Positions 6,554 through 15,941 of a stretch of 64,000 nt of DNA are shown in pieces. The position numbers and the translations under genes were made by a program. The stretch lies in contig JASLKK010000009.1 of NCBI GenBank assembly GCA_030747595.1, positions 1-64,000 on the forward strand, in the 5' to 3' direction. The notes beneath the pieces were generated by a model. It was not told the origin of the DNA and did not search any database. It was given only the letters and a program-made list of their open reading frames with translations. Each line of letters begins with the position of its first letter. The stretch's first letter is position 1. This stretch comes from Acidimicrobiales bacterium (lineage in GTDB: Bacteria; Actinomycetota; Acidimicrobiia; Acidimicrobiales; MedAcidi-G1).

Positions 6554-8257
6554 TCATTCAAACCCGGGGTGGTCAATCGCCGCCAGAGCCTGGAACACCC
6601 GCGCCGTGTCGCCCTCGACCAACAAATCGCCTGAGTCCACAGCGCCACGAATGTCGCCAGACCCCGTCAAAATCTGATCCCAGACCTTCCTGGACCCCGT
6701 AAGCACAGCTTCGGCATCAAGTCCATCCGTTGGGCAGGCGATGTGGTTGCGAAAGTGGATGCCCGTACGTTCACCGTCGAGTACCACAGCCAGGTGAAGA
6801 TCGACACCAGCAAGCCGATCGGGCTCAACGAGAACCCGGATCACAGATACTGCTGCGTCCAGCGACCACCGTCCTACCTGTCGCCGACTGAATCGATGCG
6901 TTCTCAGCCTCGACATGTCGATGGTGCCATCGAGGTCGAGAGCCCTAGTGAGACACCAGTTGCGAACATTTGCGGAGGTCGTGCGCCTGGCCGCGGTACG
7001 GAGGGCATCAGCAAGGAGCCGTTGGTCTTGTTGCGTCGATCCTGGACGACGCGCGAGACGGCCGGCAAGTGACAGAGCCCAACGGCAATCGTTGTCGCTT
7101 CCAGCGAGTGCCTCGACGCAGAGCGTTCTCACCTTCTCGTCGCCGCCCATGGCTGAGATCGTTCGCTCTGCTTCATCGGATGAATCCAGTGGAAGCAGGC
7201 CTACCGGATCGCCGTCGAAGAATCCGAAGAGGCCGGTCCGGATTTGGCGGACGTGGTGTTCAACTAGGCCGTAATGCTGTTGGGTCAACCAGTCCTTGTC
7301 GTACATCGTTGGCAAATGGATGCGGTGCGCGAGTTCTGGACCCGTTGCTCCGCGGTTTGTCCAGCGGACGGTCTGGTCCCATAAAAACTGGATTGAGTCG
7401 CGATAGGCGGTGACCCTTCGCGCTATTTCTTCCTTGCCCGACAAGGGGGGGCCGTGGGTTGCCACGAGGTGGTCGGCGTTGAGGGAACGGAGGTGGTCAA
7501 GCCCGTCAAGGAGCACCCGTGGATCCCGGTATTCCTCCCCTCGGATAGCAAATACGTTGAAAAGCGCTGGCCACACCAGGTTGTGAATCGCCACATCGAG
7601 GTTGGGGAACCAGAGGGTGACCGAGTCGTCGGCATCGGAAGGCGCAGGCGTCACCTCCATCTCCAGCCCAGCGAGGTCTACCGTGACCTGCTCCGAGAAG
7701 GTTTGGTCGGCTGCCACGTAGCCGGGCGTCGACGGTGCGTGATGTGGCATTCGGTAGGCGAGTCCCAACCCCACATTGACGAGCCCATCAGGTCCCTCAT
7801 CAGGTAGTTGGATGCCGAACTGCTCGACAAGCCCGCGACTGTAGGCAGGAGCGATCTCCATAGCGGCCCGTTCAAGGTTCTGAGCGATGCGCTCGTGCCC
7901 CCAGATAGCAGTGACTGGTTCCTGCTCCGTGAGCGCCACTGTCCCGTTGACGTAGTGAAAATGTGTGTAGACAACCGCAACCACTGGCTCTGTCGTGACT
8001 CGGCGAAGTTGATCCAAGGCACTCCGCATCTCCTCCACCGATTCGCCGGTGTCGATCGCGATGATGCCTTTAGGGCCGCGGAGGAATGTCTGGTTTGACA
8101 GACCGTTTCCTACGAGGCACCAAACTCCGTCACGCACCTCGTACATGTTGGGGGCTAGGCGCTTCGTGTGCTCGTGTAGCGATCGGTCGGCAAGTCGGCC
8201 CTGTGCGTCGGCCACGACGCGGGAGTCATCATCGGCAAGCGTGTTCGAGTCCCCCAT
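6554..8257 (-). CDS. Alkylsulfatase-like MBL-fold hydrolase with altered metal motif
   Basis: 567 residues. Order: metallo-beta-lactamase domain (about 40-290), alkylsulfatase dimerisation region (about 300-430), and a C-terminal sterol-carrier-like domain, as in SdsA1/Pisa1-type sulfatases that release sulfate from alkyl sulfate esters. Family landmarks are GLSNQTFLRGPKG, NVFAIRGEEYRDP and VATHGPPLSG. The usual THxHxDH metal motif instead reads THFHYVNG (H99, H101, V103, N104), and the TEAPAE and AEN segments that give Glu ligands in SdsA1 read APSDAD and AIHN. The metal centre is therefore remodelled, and the activity could differ from sulfate ester cleavage. Confidence 0.72.
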   Translation of the reverse strand: MGDSNTLADDDSRVVADAQGRLADRSLHEHTKRLAPNMYEVRDGVWCLVGNGLSNQTFLRGPKGIIAIDTGESVEEMRSALDQLRRVTTEPVVAVVYTHFHYVNGTVALTEQEPVTAIWGHERIAQNLERAAMEIAPAYSRGLVEQFGIQLPDEGPDGLVNVGLGLAYRMPHHAPSTPGYVAADQTFSEQVTVDLAGLEMEVTPAPSDADDSVTLWFPNLDVAIHNLVWPALFNVFAIRGEEYRDPRVLLDGLDHLRSLNADHLVATHGPPLSGKEEIARRVTAYRDSIQFLWDQTVRWTNRGATGPELAHRIHLPTMYDKDWLTQQHYGLVEHHVRQIRTGLFGFFDGDPVGLLPLDSSDEAERTISAMGGDEKVRTLCVEALAGSDNDCRWALSLAGRLARRPGSTQQDQRLLADALRTAARRTTSANVRNWCLTRALDLDGTIDMSRLRTHRFSRRQVGRWSLDAAVSVIRVLVEPDRLAGVDLHLAVVLDGERTGIHFRNHIACPTDGLDAEAVLTGSRKVWDQILTGSGDIRGAVDSGDLLVEGDTARVFQALAAIDHPGFE

Positions 8258-8375
8258 ACACGGATCCTAAGTCGGGCAGCAATCTGGCAGAACGGCTTGG
8301 CAATGGAAGGAGTCAGGAACCTGGGGCTAGACGGCGTTGACCAGGGTCATTCAAGTTCCACCTCGGTGGTCCCGG

Positions 8376-9794
8376 TCACGCCGACTCCAGAGTCGACGTC
8401 AGCTGGTCGCGTAGGAGGTCGAGCTCGTCGTCGACGGCCAGGTCACCGACCCGGTTGGTGGTCTCGTTGGCGTCGGTGACGAGGTTGAACAGTTCGCTCA
8501 CTTCGCCGGTGTCGGCGTTGATGGTGGCCCGCCAGTTCCCGTTGCTGATGGCGTGCCAGGTCGGCAGTCCGGGGCGTATCCGGATCATGCTCACGACGTT
8601 GTCGCGGGTCGCCCCGTCGGCGCCGGTCACGAGGGGCACCAACGACTGGGACGGCGCCCCGTCGAGGCCCGGCGCAGCGCCGGCATCGAGCAGGGTGGCG
8701 GCGACGTCGAAGGCCTGGACCGGCGCTGTTTCGACCCGGCCTGTGGTTCCCGCGGGGGGACGCACGATGAGCGGCACCCGGACCGAGGACCGGTAGAAGT
8801 TCATCTTGGCCATGAGCCCGTGGTCGCCGAGCATCTCACCGTGGTCGGCCGAATAGACGATCCACGTGTTGTCGAGCTGGTCATGCTGCTCCAACTGGGC
8901 GAGTAGGTCACCGATGCGCTGATCGATCAGGGACAGCATCGCGTAGTACTGGCGGGCGCCGGCCAACACGAAGTCGTCGGTTAGCAGCTCGCTGTGTGAG
9001 TGTTTGCGGAGCCCGTTCAGGTGGGTGGCCCATTCGTCTGTCGCCGGTGTCGGCTCGGACCGGGCGGTGCGCTCGATGTCGGCGTCGGCGTAGTGGTCGG
9101 CCCAGATCGGGTCGCCCATGAGCGGTACATGGGGCTGCACGAACGACAGTTGCAGGAACCATGGTCGGTCGCTCGGTTGGCGGCCCATCCACTGTTGCGC
9201 TTCGTCGGCCAGGAAGCAGGTGAGGTCGAGTTCCTGGGGCAGGGGAGAGGTGACGCCGTTCCAGTGGCGGTCCCCGCCCCGGAAGTTGGCGCTGACCACC
9301 TCCCGGTACGCGTCGAGGGCGTCGTGTTCCTGCAGGAACCGCATGTAGGGCGTCTCCCACTCGCCGACGTGGACGTAGCGGTCGAACTCCTCGACGACGT
9401 GGTCGAACCCGAAGCTGCCGATCCACTGGTCGGTCGGCGCTGGCGTTCCCGGCTCGACCATCATTGGCCATGACGCGAAGTGCGTCTTGCCGATCGACGC
9501 CGTGGTGTAGCCGGCCTGTTGCAGACGACGGGGGAAGGTGTCCCATTCGGGTCGGTAGTCGCCGGCGAAGTTGCCGAGCACCCCGTGGTCGTTGGGGTAG
9601 CGGCCGGTCAGTAGCGAAGCTCGGGCCGGTTGACAGATCGGGCTTTCGGTCCAGGCCTGGTCAAAGCGGACGCCCTCTGAGGCCAATCGGTCCAGATGGG
9701 GGGTGATGACGATGTCGTTACCGGCGCAACCCATGACGTCGGCGCGGTGCTGGTCGGCGTAGATGAAGAGAAGGTTGGGCTGTCGGTCGCTCAC
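8376..9794 (-). CDS. Formylglycine-dependent sulfatase
   Basis: 472 residues from GTG 9794, which has GAGG upstream and avoids overlap with the next gene. N-terminal metal site LLFIYADQHRADV, the modification motif C54-x-P-x-R in SPICQPARASLLTGR, a lysine segment SIGKTHF, and the second metal site YSADHGEMLGDHG define the type I sulfatase fold. The Cys must be converted to formylglycine by FGE or anSME, neither of which is in the window. No signal peptide is visible, so a cytoplasmic role on an imported sulfate ester or choline-sulfate-like substrate is likely. Confidence 0.86.
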   Translation of the reverse strand: MSDRQPNLLFIYADQHRADVMGCAGNDIVITPHLDRLASEGVRFDQAWTESPICQPARASLLTGRYPNDHGVLGNFAGDYRPEWDTFPRRLQQAGYTTASIGKTHFASWPMMVEPGTPAPTDQWIGSFGFDHVVEEFDRYVHVGEWETPYMRFLQEHDALDAYREVVSANFRGGDRHWNGVTSPLPQELDLTCFLADEAQQWMGRQPSDRPWFLQLSFVQPHVPLMGDPIWADHYADADIERTARSEPTPATDEWATHLNGLRKHSHSELLTDDFVLAGARQYYAMLSLIDQRIGDLLAQLEQHDQLDNTWIVYSADHGEMLGDHGLMAKMNFYRSSVRVPLIVRPPAGTTGRVETAPVQAFDVAATLLDAGAAPGLDGAPSQSLVPLVTGADGATRDNVVSMIRIRPGLPTWHAISNGNWRATINADTGEVSELFNLVTDANETTNRVGDLAVDDELDLLRDQLTSTLESA

Positions 9795-9817
9795 TGGATC
9801 ACACCCTCGCACGGGTG

Positions 9818-10651
9818 TCACCCGATTGCTATTAGTGCAACAGCGAGGCTTGAACCGCCGAGTCCTAACGCCTGCCACCACCACATTCTCTGTCCTCGTA
9901 TCGCAACACCAAGGAGTACGGCCACCGCCGCGTACTGCGAGCCCGCGACGCTCACCACGGCGAGGCTCCCTCCCCTGAGGGCAAGAACGAAGAGGACCAC
10001 CGCTGCGATCCCAAATATTCCAGCTACGAAAGAAACGATGAAGGCGCTTCGCTCATTTGGGAAGATCCGGGGCCCGGTAGCCCGAGCAACCGAAATCGCG
10101 ACAAGAAAAGCCACGGTTCGTTGAATTAAGAGTGGTGAAGCGCCGGCGTCGTGTCCGATATAACTGAGCAGGATCAACAAGATGCCGAGAACAACCCCGG
10201 CCAGGCTTGCAATAAGGAGGCTGGCCGACCCGTTATCCGAATTTCCACGTTCGTAGGACGACAACGCAATGGCGATGAGGCCCAACATGAGGCCGACTGA
10301 GGTGATCGTCGACGGTGAAGTTCCTAATACGAGAACGTCCCACAAGGCCGGTACGCCAGACATCACTACCGCTGCGGTTGGCGCAGCGGAACGCAAAGAG
10401 CCACGGGAGTACGCGACGAACAGCAGCAGAATGCCAACACCGTTAGCGGCCCCGGCGAGGGCGCCGTTCACTAGGTCGGAGGTTGTGGGATTGGCAGACC
10501 AGAACACGGCGGCAACCGCCATTGCGACAACGCCGGCGAGCAGCACCGTCGAAGTGACTTCGCTGGCACGCGCCTTCTTGGTGACGTCGGACGCGAAGAA
10601 GTCACTCAACCCAATTGAGAATGTCGAGAGCACCGCGTAGATCACCGACAT
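9818..10651 (-). CDS. EamA/DMT-family membrane transporter
   Basis: 277 residues from ATG 10651, chosen because the longer frame to 10759 adds a polar segment without features. About ten hydrophobic segments form two repeats, for example VTSTVLLAGVVAMAVAAVFW, GAANGVGILLLFVAYSRG and a C-terminal LGLGGSSLAVALIAIG. DMT/EamA proteins export metabolites or amino acids; no substrate can be named. It lies upstream of the sulfatase with a 23-bp gap and the same strand, so the two may be co-transcribed. Confidence 0.78.
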   Translation of the reverse strand: MSVIYAVLSTFSIGLSDFFASDVTKKARASEVTSTVLLAGVVAMAVAAVFWSANPTTSDLVNGALAGAANGVGILLLFVAYSRGSLRSAAPTAAVVMSGVPALWDVLVLGTSPSTITSVGLMLGLIAIALSSYERGNSDNGSASLLIASLAGVVLGILLILLSYIGHDAGASPLLIQRTVAFLVAISVARATGPRIFPNERSAFIVSFVAGIFGIAAVVLFVLALRGGSLAVVSVAGSQYAAVAVLLGVAIRGQRMWWWQALGLGGSSLAVALIAIG

Positions 10652-10820
10652 GAGACGGCAGTATGCATTGTGGCCCGCAGCGTTATGTTTTTTCGGCTCG
10701 GCACTTTGGGAGTTGAACGGACTCAGCGTGACTGGCAACGACAAGCCGTAGATCTCCACCTCTGTGGCCTATACGAAGGTCCCGCGCGACCACACGGTTC
10801 CTGAATCGGGTCTTTGATGC

Positions 10821-10853
10821 CCCACACGACGATTGATCGTCAGCGCGTGTGGG
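10821..10853. terminator. Nested hairpin downstream of the PAP2 gene
   Basis: CCCACAC (10821-10827) pairs with GTGTGGG (10847-10853), enclosing GACGAT/ATCGTC. It lies after the minus-strand PAP2 stop and before the EamA gene, where a terminator would be expected; no U tract follows. The rest of the 237-bp gap shows nothing recognisable. Confidence 0.4.
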
Positions 10854-10888
10854 ACAGATTTCGTCTGGGCCGATCGAGACCATGAGGA

Positions 10889-11527
10889 TCACGCACCACT
10901 ACGTCGCCTGCGAGCCATCAGGTTGTCCAGCCGGTGATCGAACGCGGCCACGCCGTAGAGGGCGGCTCCTGCCATCGTGAGGCCTCCAACCACGTCGAGT
11001 GGCCAGTGCTCCAGATGGCTCACCCTTGTCCAGGAGGTCACCACGGTGAGTGTCACGCCTACTACAGCGACCCACGTGGCCGTCGCTGTCGATCCGTGCC
11101 GACGAGCCAGAATCGCCAACGTGCCGGAGATGAGCGCCACGAAGACCACGTGCCCACTGGGGTAGCCGCCATTGCCGTAGGCGTAACTGCTCCAGGATCC
11201 TGACGCGGTCGGGCGGGGTCGCTGTACGAGGTCACCCACGCGAGTAAGGCCGGTAAGGGCGCCTGCCAGTCCGAGCACCGCAATGGCCCGCAGCCCCCAG
11301 CGCCACCAGACGAACAGGCAGGTGGCGGCGAACATGGTCGGTGCTGCCAGATCGTTGAATAACGGCTCGAGTACGTCGCCGATTCGATCTACCGGTCCGG
11401 GCGAGTTGCGGTGGATCCAGAGGGTCACCCCGGTTTCACCGGCGAACGGTCCGTTGCCACGTGCTGCGAACGTCGAGGCGACCGACGCGGAGACAAGCGC
11501 TACCGGTGCCCATCGCCTCGAACCCAT
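10889..11527 (-). CDS. PAP2-family membrane phosphatase
   Basis: 212 residues with about five membrane segments. The three phosphatase motifs are in order: the first (K/R-x6-R-P) as DLVQRPRPT, the second as YPSGHV, and the third as TRVSHLEHWPLDVVGG (R-x5-H-x3-D). Such proteins dephosphorylate phosphatidic acid, undecaprenyl diphosphate or related lipids at the outer face of the membrane. The N-terminus (VALVSASVASTFAARGNG) is hydrophobic and acts as the first membrane segment. Confidence 0.82.
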   Translation of the reverse strand: MGSRRWAPVALVSASVASTFAARGNGPFAGETGVTLWIHRNSPGPVDRIGDVLEPLFNDLAAPTMFAATCLFVWWRWGLRAIAVLGLAGALTGLTRVGDLVQRPRPTASGSWSSYAYGNGGYPSGHVVFVALISGTLAILARRHGSTATATWVAVVGVTLTVVTSWTRVSHLEHWPLDVVGGLTMAGAALYGVAAFDHRLDNLMARRRRSGA

Positions 11528-11696
11528 GTCGCCCTCCCGCCATTACCGGAACTATTGGAGCCGGTCGAACGGTTGGAGAATAGGCCGGTGGGCCCGACCG
11601 TGGAACGGATGTCGGGTCGCATGCAGGTCTCTCGCCGGGTGCTGTTTCAGGACTCCGAGCTGGAGCTCGCGTTCTTCTGGCTACGCGGACACGGAG

Positions 11697-12737
11697 TTAG
11701 TTGACGGGGTCGTCACATGGGTCCACGTCGTAGAGCGGATTTGCCCGCCAGAGTCCCTTCTCCCAACCGGGAAAGATGTTCAGGCCTGCATCGGCGAGGA
11801 CGGCTTCAGTGGTGCTCCGTGCTGCCAGAGCAGCGCCCTCCCGGCAGAGGTGCACACCGTCAATCTTTCGAATCGGCCATGGCTCGCCGGACCGGTCAAT
11901 CTCGTCTATGTACTGGCCCTCGTTGTCGGTGAAGCTGGGCGTGAGGTCGATAATCGACAACCGATCATCGCCTGCGGCCACTTCTAGGAGCAGGCGCGTA
12001 AGGCGGGCGGGTCCGTCTGATTCGGGTGAAGGAAGCATTGTCAGCCAGTAAACATGTGCGCCGTCGGCCGATAGCACGTCGACCGCCATCCGGACGAGGA
12101 AGGCGAACGAATCCTCCCAGTCGGGATCCTCTGGTTTCGGAATGCGGTCATCGCTGCCCCAGACGTCGCTGACGTCCCAGATCCCGGTCTGGACGATGAC
12201 CGCCTCGGGCCGGACCTCATCGAGGAACGGGAGCCAAATCTCCCACCACTGGTAGACGGGCCACCGACTGAGGCCGAACCCGACCTGGGTCCGGTTGGCC
12301 GAAACGACCCGGCCTGTGCGTTGGAGTGCGGCGGTGAGGGCGGGTTCGATCTCGTAGGTGACGCTGTCGCCCACCACCATGACCCGGAGGGGGTCCTCGG
12401 AAGTCGGTGAACGCAGAAGCAGAGTCTCCTTCGGGGGGACGGAGATGCCGCTCCCGGAGATTGTCGTGGTCGCCGGAGTCGTGGTCGCTGGAGTCGTGGT
12501 CGCTGGAGTCGTGGTCGCTGGAGTCGTGGTCGCCGGAGTGGTGGTTGACGGAGTGGTGGTAGCCGTAGGACGGGCTGCCACCTGGCGGACCCGATCAGAC
12601 AAGGCATCGACTCGGGTCTGAAGCTCGACGACATCTGCTTTCATTCCGTCGAGGTCGACGGGGGTGGCACAGCTCACGCCGCTGATCACGACCGCAAAAA
12701 CCAGGGTGGCCACAAGGGCTGGTCGACGACGGATCAC
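11697..12737 (-). CDS. Exported SGNH/GDSL-family hydrolase with TTTPA-repeat linker
   Basis: 346 residues from GTG 12737. The N-terminus IRRRPALVATLVFAVVISGV is a signal sequence ending at GVSC, a weak lipobox. A short coiled segment (MKADVVELQTRVDALSDRVR) and a Thr/Pro linker made of five to six TTTPA repeats follow. Then comes the SGNH domain: RVMVVGDSVTYE (block I), IVQTGIWDVSD (block III, with a changed GxND) and the terminal KIDGVHLCREG with the catalytic D-x-x-H. The linker looks suited to spanning the cell wall, with the hydrolase outside, perhaps acting on O-acyl groups. Related proteins include acyltransferase-associated SGNH domains. Confidence 0.74.
   Translation of the reverse strand: MIRRRPALVATLVFAVVISGVSCATPVDLDGMKADVVELQTRVDALSDRVRQVAARPTATTTPSTTTPATTTPATTTPATTTPATTTPATTTISGSGISVPPKETLLLRSPTSEDPLRVMVVGDSVTYEIEPALTAALQRTGRVVSANRTQVGFGLSRWPVYQWWEIWLPFLDEVRPEAVIVQTGIWDVSDVWGSDDRIPKPEDPDWEDSFAFLVRMAVDVLSADGAHVYWLTMLPSPESDGPARLTRLLLEVAAGDDRLSIIDLTPSFTDNEGQYIDEIDRSGEPWPIRKIDGVHLCREGAALAARSTTEAVLADAGLNIFPGWEKGLWRANPLYDVDPCDDPVN
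12466..12555. repeat. 15-bp tandem repeat encoding TTTPA
   Basis: Six consecutive 15-bp units of type GTGGTCGCTGGAGTC (plus strand). The first five are nearly identical and the last is degenerate. On the minus strand they encode the TTTPA linker of the SGNH hydrolase, so copy-number change would alter linker length without breaking the frame. Confidence 0.9.
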
Positions 12738-12841
12738 GTCCGTGTCTCGGGGGTTGAAGGTTGGCGCAAGCCCTGCTCCGTGATCGTGTCCGATGTGAAC
12801 CCAGGCGGACGTTATTGCCTGAGCCACCTACCATCCGGCGG

Positions 12842-13699
12842 GTGAAACACGAACCCGTTCATCCAGCACCTTCCGATGCCGACCAACGGGCGGCCGTCCC
12901 GGTCGTCGTCTGTTACCCGCCGGAGACCATCCCGCCGTTGGATTCCGACCTGATCGCCGCAGCACGGACTGGGATGGTCAAGGTCGACGAGGTTGTCGTT
13001 TCGCCCCGGGAGGCCGCCACCTTCGAGGTGTCCGCCGGGGGCCTGTTCCGGATAGTCAGCGTCGATGGCCCCCAGGTGGGCGACCTGAACCTGTTCCATG
13101 CCCACGATTTGAGCGAACGCTTCTGGTCTGGCAAGACCCGGGCTCTGCACGGAACCCACCTGTCGACCGGTGATCGGATGTGGAGCACGCTGCCGCACCT
13201 GCGCCCGTTGGCCACCGTTACCGACGACACCCTCGACTGGTACGGCTACGACACCGATGGGGGAGGAGTGCACGACGTCATCGGCACCCGTTGTGACCCC
13301 TATACCCAGCATTTGTTGACCCGCATGGACTACCACCACTGTTGCCACTCGAATTTGACGAGGGCCGTGGCCCGTCACACGGATCGTCCTGAGCGTGAGG
13401 TCGAACTCCTGGTCCACGACGTGATGAACGTGTTCATGTGCACCGGTTTCACACTTGATACCCACCAGTACTTCATGAAGGCCAGTCCGGTCCGTCCCGG
13501 CGACCACATCGAGTTCCTAGCCGAGGTGGACCTGTTGGGGGCGTTGTCGGCTTGCCCTGGTGGCGACTGCGGCGATGAGCACTCGTCGGACACGGCGGCC
13601 TGTCACCCGCTCCTGGTGGAGATCTACGAGTCGCCGGTCATGGAGTCCTGGGAGCCGGCTCCAGGATCGGCTTACCGATGGCCGACTCGCCCAGTCTGA
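12842..13699 (+). CDS. DUF1989 (urea carboxylase-associated) family protein
   Basis: 285 residues from GTG 12842; a longer frame to 12761 would overlap the divergent SGNH gene. Family features are VSPREAATFEVSAGGLFRIV, GPQVGDLNLFHAHD, ALHGTHLSTGDRMWSTL, DVIGTRCDPYTQ, the CCHSNL cysteine/histidine cluster, and SPVRPGDHIEF. DUF1989 proteins are often encoded beside urea carboxylase/allophanate hydrolase and related nitrogen genes, but none is nearby here and the activity is not settled. The Cys/His pairs and the C-terminal CPGGDCGDEH suggest metal binding. Confidence 0.78.
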   Translation: MKHEPVHPAPSDADQRAAVPVVVCYPPETIPPLDSDLIAAARTGMVKVDEVVVSPREAATFEVSAGGLFRIVSVDGPQVGDLNLFHAHDLSERFWSGKTRALHGTHLSTGDRMWSTLPHLRPLATVTDDTLDWYGYDTDGGGVHDVIGTRCDPYTQHLLTRMDYHHCCHSNLTRAVARHTDRPEREVELLVHDVMNVFMCTGFTLDTHQYFMKASPVRPGDHIEFLAEVDLLGALSACPGGDCGDEHSSDTAACHPLLVEIYESPVMESWEPAPGSAYRWPTRPV

Positions 13700-13718
13700 C
13701 GAATTGGAAAGAGCGGGA

Positions 13719-14912
13719 TTAGTCACGGATAAAGGCTCCGACCGTCTCCACGTGGGACGTACCGGGAAACAGGTCGACGACCACCAGGCGTTCTAGCCGC
13801 ATTCCGGCTTTCGCTAGCAGTGCAGCATCGCGGGCGAATGACGAGTGGTCGCAGCCGATCAGGACGAACAGGTCGGGCTGACATTTCAGCAAAACCCGGA
13901 CGCTGTCACGGTCAAGGCCTGCCCGGGCCGGATCGGCAACCACCACCTGGGCAGGAGTGGCCTTCCACTGTTCCACGGTCGACGGAGCAATCCGGACGCT
14001 GCCGTCCTTGATACGGGCACCAAGGTTGACGCGGGCGTCGGCCAGTGAGGCCTTGCCGCGTTCCACTGCAGTGACGGAGCGGCCTGCCCCAACGGTGCCG
14101 GCAAAGATTCCCACCCCGGCGTAGGCGTCGACCATCGGGCCATTGGCAGTGGGTGCGAGGGCGGTCACCATGGCGTCTACCACTTCGACCAGGGCGTCCA
14201 CGCCGGCGGGACGGTTCTGGAAAAACGACCGGGCCGAGATCCGCCATCGGCGACCTGCCGCCTCCTCGTGGATCCACGCACGTAGGCCGGCGTCCAATTC
14301 GTTGATCGAGACCACGAGGACGTCCTCGGGCACGTCGACCTCCTCGGGGTCACCGCCGTCGACAATGACGATCCGGTCGCCGGTGCGGGCACCCACCCGG
14401 ATGGTTACCTCGGTGGCCTCGTCGAAACGGCCGTCCAGTAGGAGTTCCTCAACCCCCGGATCAACCGCTGAACAGGATCGGGGAATGATGACCTCGTGGG
14501 ATCCGCCGGCCCGGTAGCCGGCCCGACCGCCGACCACCGCGGCCCGCACTGTCGTCCGTCCGTGATCGTTCATAAGGGGTCGGATCTCTGCGTCGGGAAA
14601 GGCAACATCGGCCCGGGCCAGCTGGTCGGTCACCATGCCGGCCTTCATGACGGCCTGGTGGCCGGGGTCAACGTGGAGTAGATCACAGCCTCCGCAACCC
14701 TCGGTTCGGTGGCGGCATAGCACTTCAACTCGGTGAGGCGACGGAGAAACGATCCGCAGGATGCGGGCCCGAGACCAGCGCTTGTCCTGCTGGAATACGG
14801 TGGCCTCGACGGTCTCGCCGGGCAGGGCGCCCTCCACGAACACCACCAGACCGTTGTCCGCCCGGGCGATCCCGGCACCATCGCGTGCCGTGTCGATTAC
14901 CTGGAGTTCCAC
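13719..14912 (-). CDS. TRAM-domain class I SAM-dependent RNA (uracil-5) methyltransferase, RlmCD/TrmA type
   Basis: About 397 residues if GTG 14912 is used; the frame extends to 15008 but that part overlaps the divergent PhyH promoter. Order: TRAM domain (VIDTARDGAGIARADNGLVV, then VEGALPGETVEATV), the iron-sulfur-like CRHRTEGCGGCDLLH, the SAM site MVDAYAGVGIFAG, VVADPARAGLD and the catalytic-Cys motif LIGCDHSSFARDAALL. This is the RumA/TrmA class that makes 5-methyluridine in 23S rRNA or tRNA. Start position is the least certain part. Confidence 0.83.
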   Translation of the reverse strand: MELQVIDTARDGAGIARADNGLVVFVEGALPGETVEATVFQQDKRWSRARILRIVSPSPHRVEVLCRHRTEGCGGCDLLHVDPGHQAVMKAGMVTDQLARADVAFPDAEIRPLMNDHGRTTVRAAVVGGRAGYRAGGSHEVIIPRSCSAVDPGVEELLLDGRFDEATEVTIRVGARTGDRIVIVDGGDPEEVDVPEDVLVVSINELDAGLRAWIHEEAAGRRWRISARSFFQNRPAGVDALVEVVDAMVTALAPTANGPMVDAYAGVGIFAGTVGAGRSVTAVERGKASLADARVNLGARIKDGSVRIAPSTVEQWKATPAQVVVADPARAGLDRDSVRVLLKCQPDLFVLIGCDHSSFARDAALLAKAGMRLERLVVVDLFPGTSHVETVGAFIRD

Positions 14913-15020
14913 GATGGGACGGTAACCGCCGGCGAAGTCTGGGAAGGCCGTCCACGGGAGGGTTACGGTCGTCGCCGGCGAGCCACCCGGCTCGCAGCAC
15001 ACGAACACGGGGAAATGAAC

Positions 15021-15875
15021 ATGCAGGAAGCGTCCGCTTCAATGGGACGGGTGCTCACCGAAGATCAGGTTGACGACTACCTGAGAGACGGCTGGCTGTC
15101 CCCGTTCGATCTGCTGACCGCCGACGAAGTGGCCGCGGCCCGTCTAGCCCTGGAAGACTTCGAGGCATCCTGCGGCGGTGATCTCGGGCCTGTCTACCGG
15201 TCTGGTTCCCACATGCTGCTGCCATGGGTCGACGACCTCATGCGCCACCCCCGCCTGTTGGACGCCGTGGAGGAGCTGATCGGCCCCGACCTTCTGTGCT
15301 GGAACTCCATCTTTTGGATCAAGGAGGCGGACAGCGCCAGCTACGTGGGCTGGCACCAGGACTACGAGTACTGGGGTCTTGACGACGATCGCCTGGTCAG
15401 CGTCTGGATCGCCTTGTCTTCAGCCAGTGCGGAGGCGGGTTGCATGTCGGTTATCCCCGGGAGTCAACGACGCTCGATCAGCCATCGTGACACCTACGCT
15501 GCCGACAACCTGTTGAGCCGTGGCCAGGAGCTCGAGATCGATCCGAGTGAACATGACCCGGTTTCCATGCCGTTGTCACCCGGTCAGGTGTCGTTCCATA
15601 ACGTCCGGACGGCCCATGGTTCGGGTCCCAACACCACAGATGACCGGCGAATCGGCCTGTCGCTGCACTTCATGCCGACGTCGGCCCGCCAAACCAAGGT
15701 CGACTGGGACGCTGCCGCCCTGGTACGCGGAATCGACGACCACGGGAACTTCGCCCACTGCCCACGACCGAAGATTGACATGGACCCTGACACGCTTCCG
15801 TTCTTCCAGAAAGCCGCTGAAGCAATGCGCGAGATCATCTACACGGACACGCCGACCACGGAGCAGTCGAGCTGA
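15021..15875 (+). CDS. PhyH-family Fe(II)/2-oxoglutarate dioxygenase
   Basis: 284 residues from ATG 15021, with GGGG eight bases upstream (ATG 15015 is too close to it). The iron site is H112-x-D114 in GWHQDYEYWG plus the distal His in VRTAHGSGPNTTDDRRIG, whose Arg would hold 2-oxoglutarate. The segment CMSVIPGSQRRSISHRDT is typical of phytanoyl-CoA dioxygenase-like hydroxylases. The substrate is not deducible; family members hydroxylate lipids, ectoine, small acids and halogenated compounds. It is divergent from the RNA methyltransferase and 66 bp ahead of the MOSC gene. Confidence 0.86.
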   Translation: MQEASASMGRVLTEDQVDDYLRDGWLSPFDLLTADEVAAARLALEDFEASCGGDLGPVYRSGSHMLLPWVDDLMRHPRLLDAVEELIGPDLLCWNSIFWIKEADSASYVGWHQDYEYWGLDDDRLVSVWIALSSASAEAGCMSVIPGSQRRSISHRDTYAADNLLSRGQELEIDPSEHDPVSMPLSPGQVSFHNVRTAHGSGPNTTDDRRIGLSLHFMPTSARQTKVDWDAAALVRGIDDHGNFAHCPRPKIDMDPDTLPFFQKAAEAMREIIYTDTPTTEQSS

Positions 15876-15941
15876 GGTCGGACCGGTGTCGCTGTGTGAA
15901 GCGGCAAGAGGTGCCGGTGACATGGAGTAGAAGGGGGCCAT

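Noticed and set aside
11609-11704. 31-codon frame ending in FFWLRGHGVS
   Set aside because: Short, no ribosome site, overlaps the SGNH stop and shows no family motif.
12358-12621. Plus-strand frame with repeated VVVAG, looking like a membrane segment
   Set aside because: It is the reverse reading of the 15-bp repeat that encodes TTTPA in the SGNH hydrolase.
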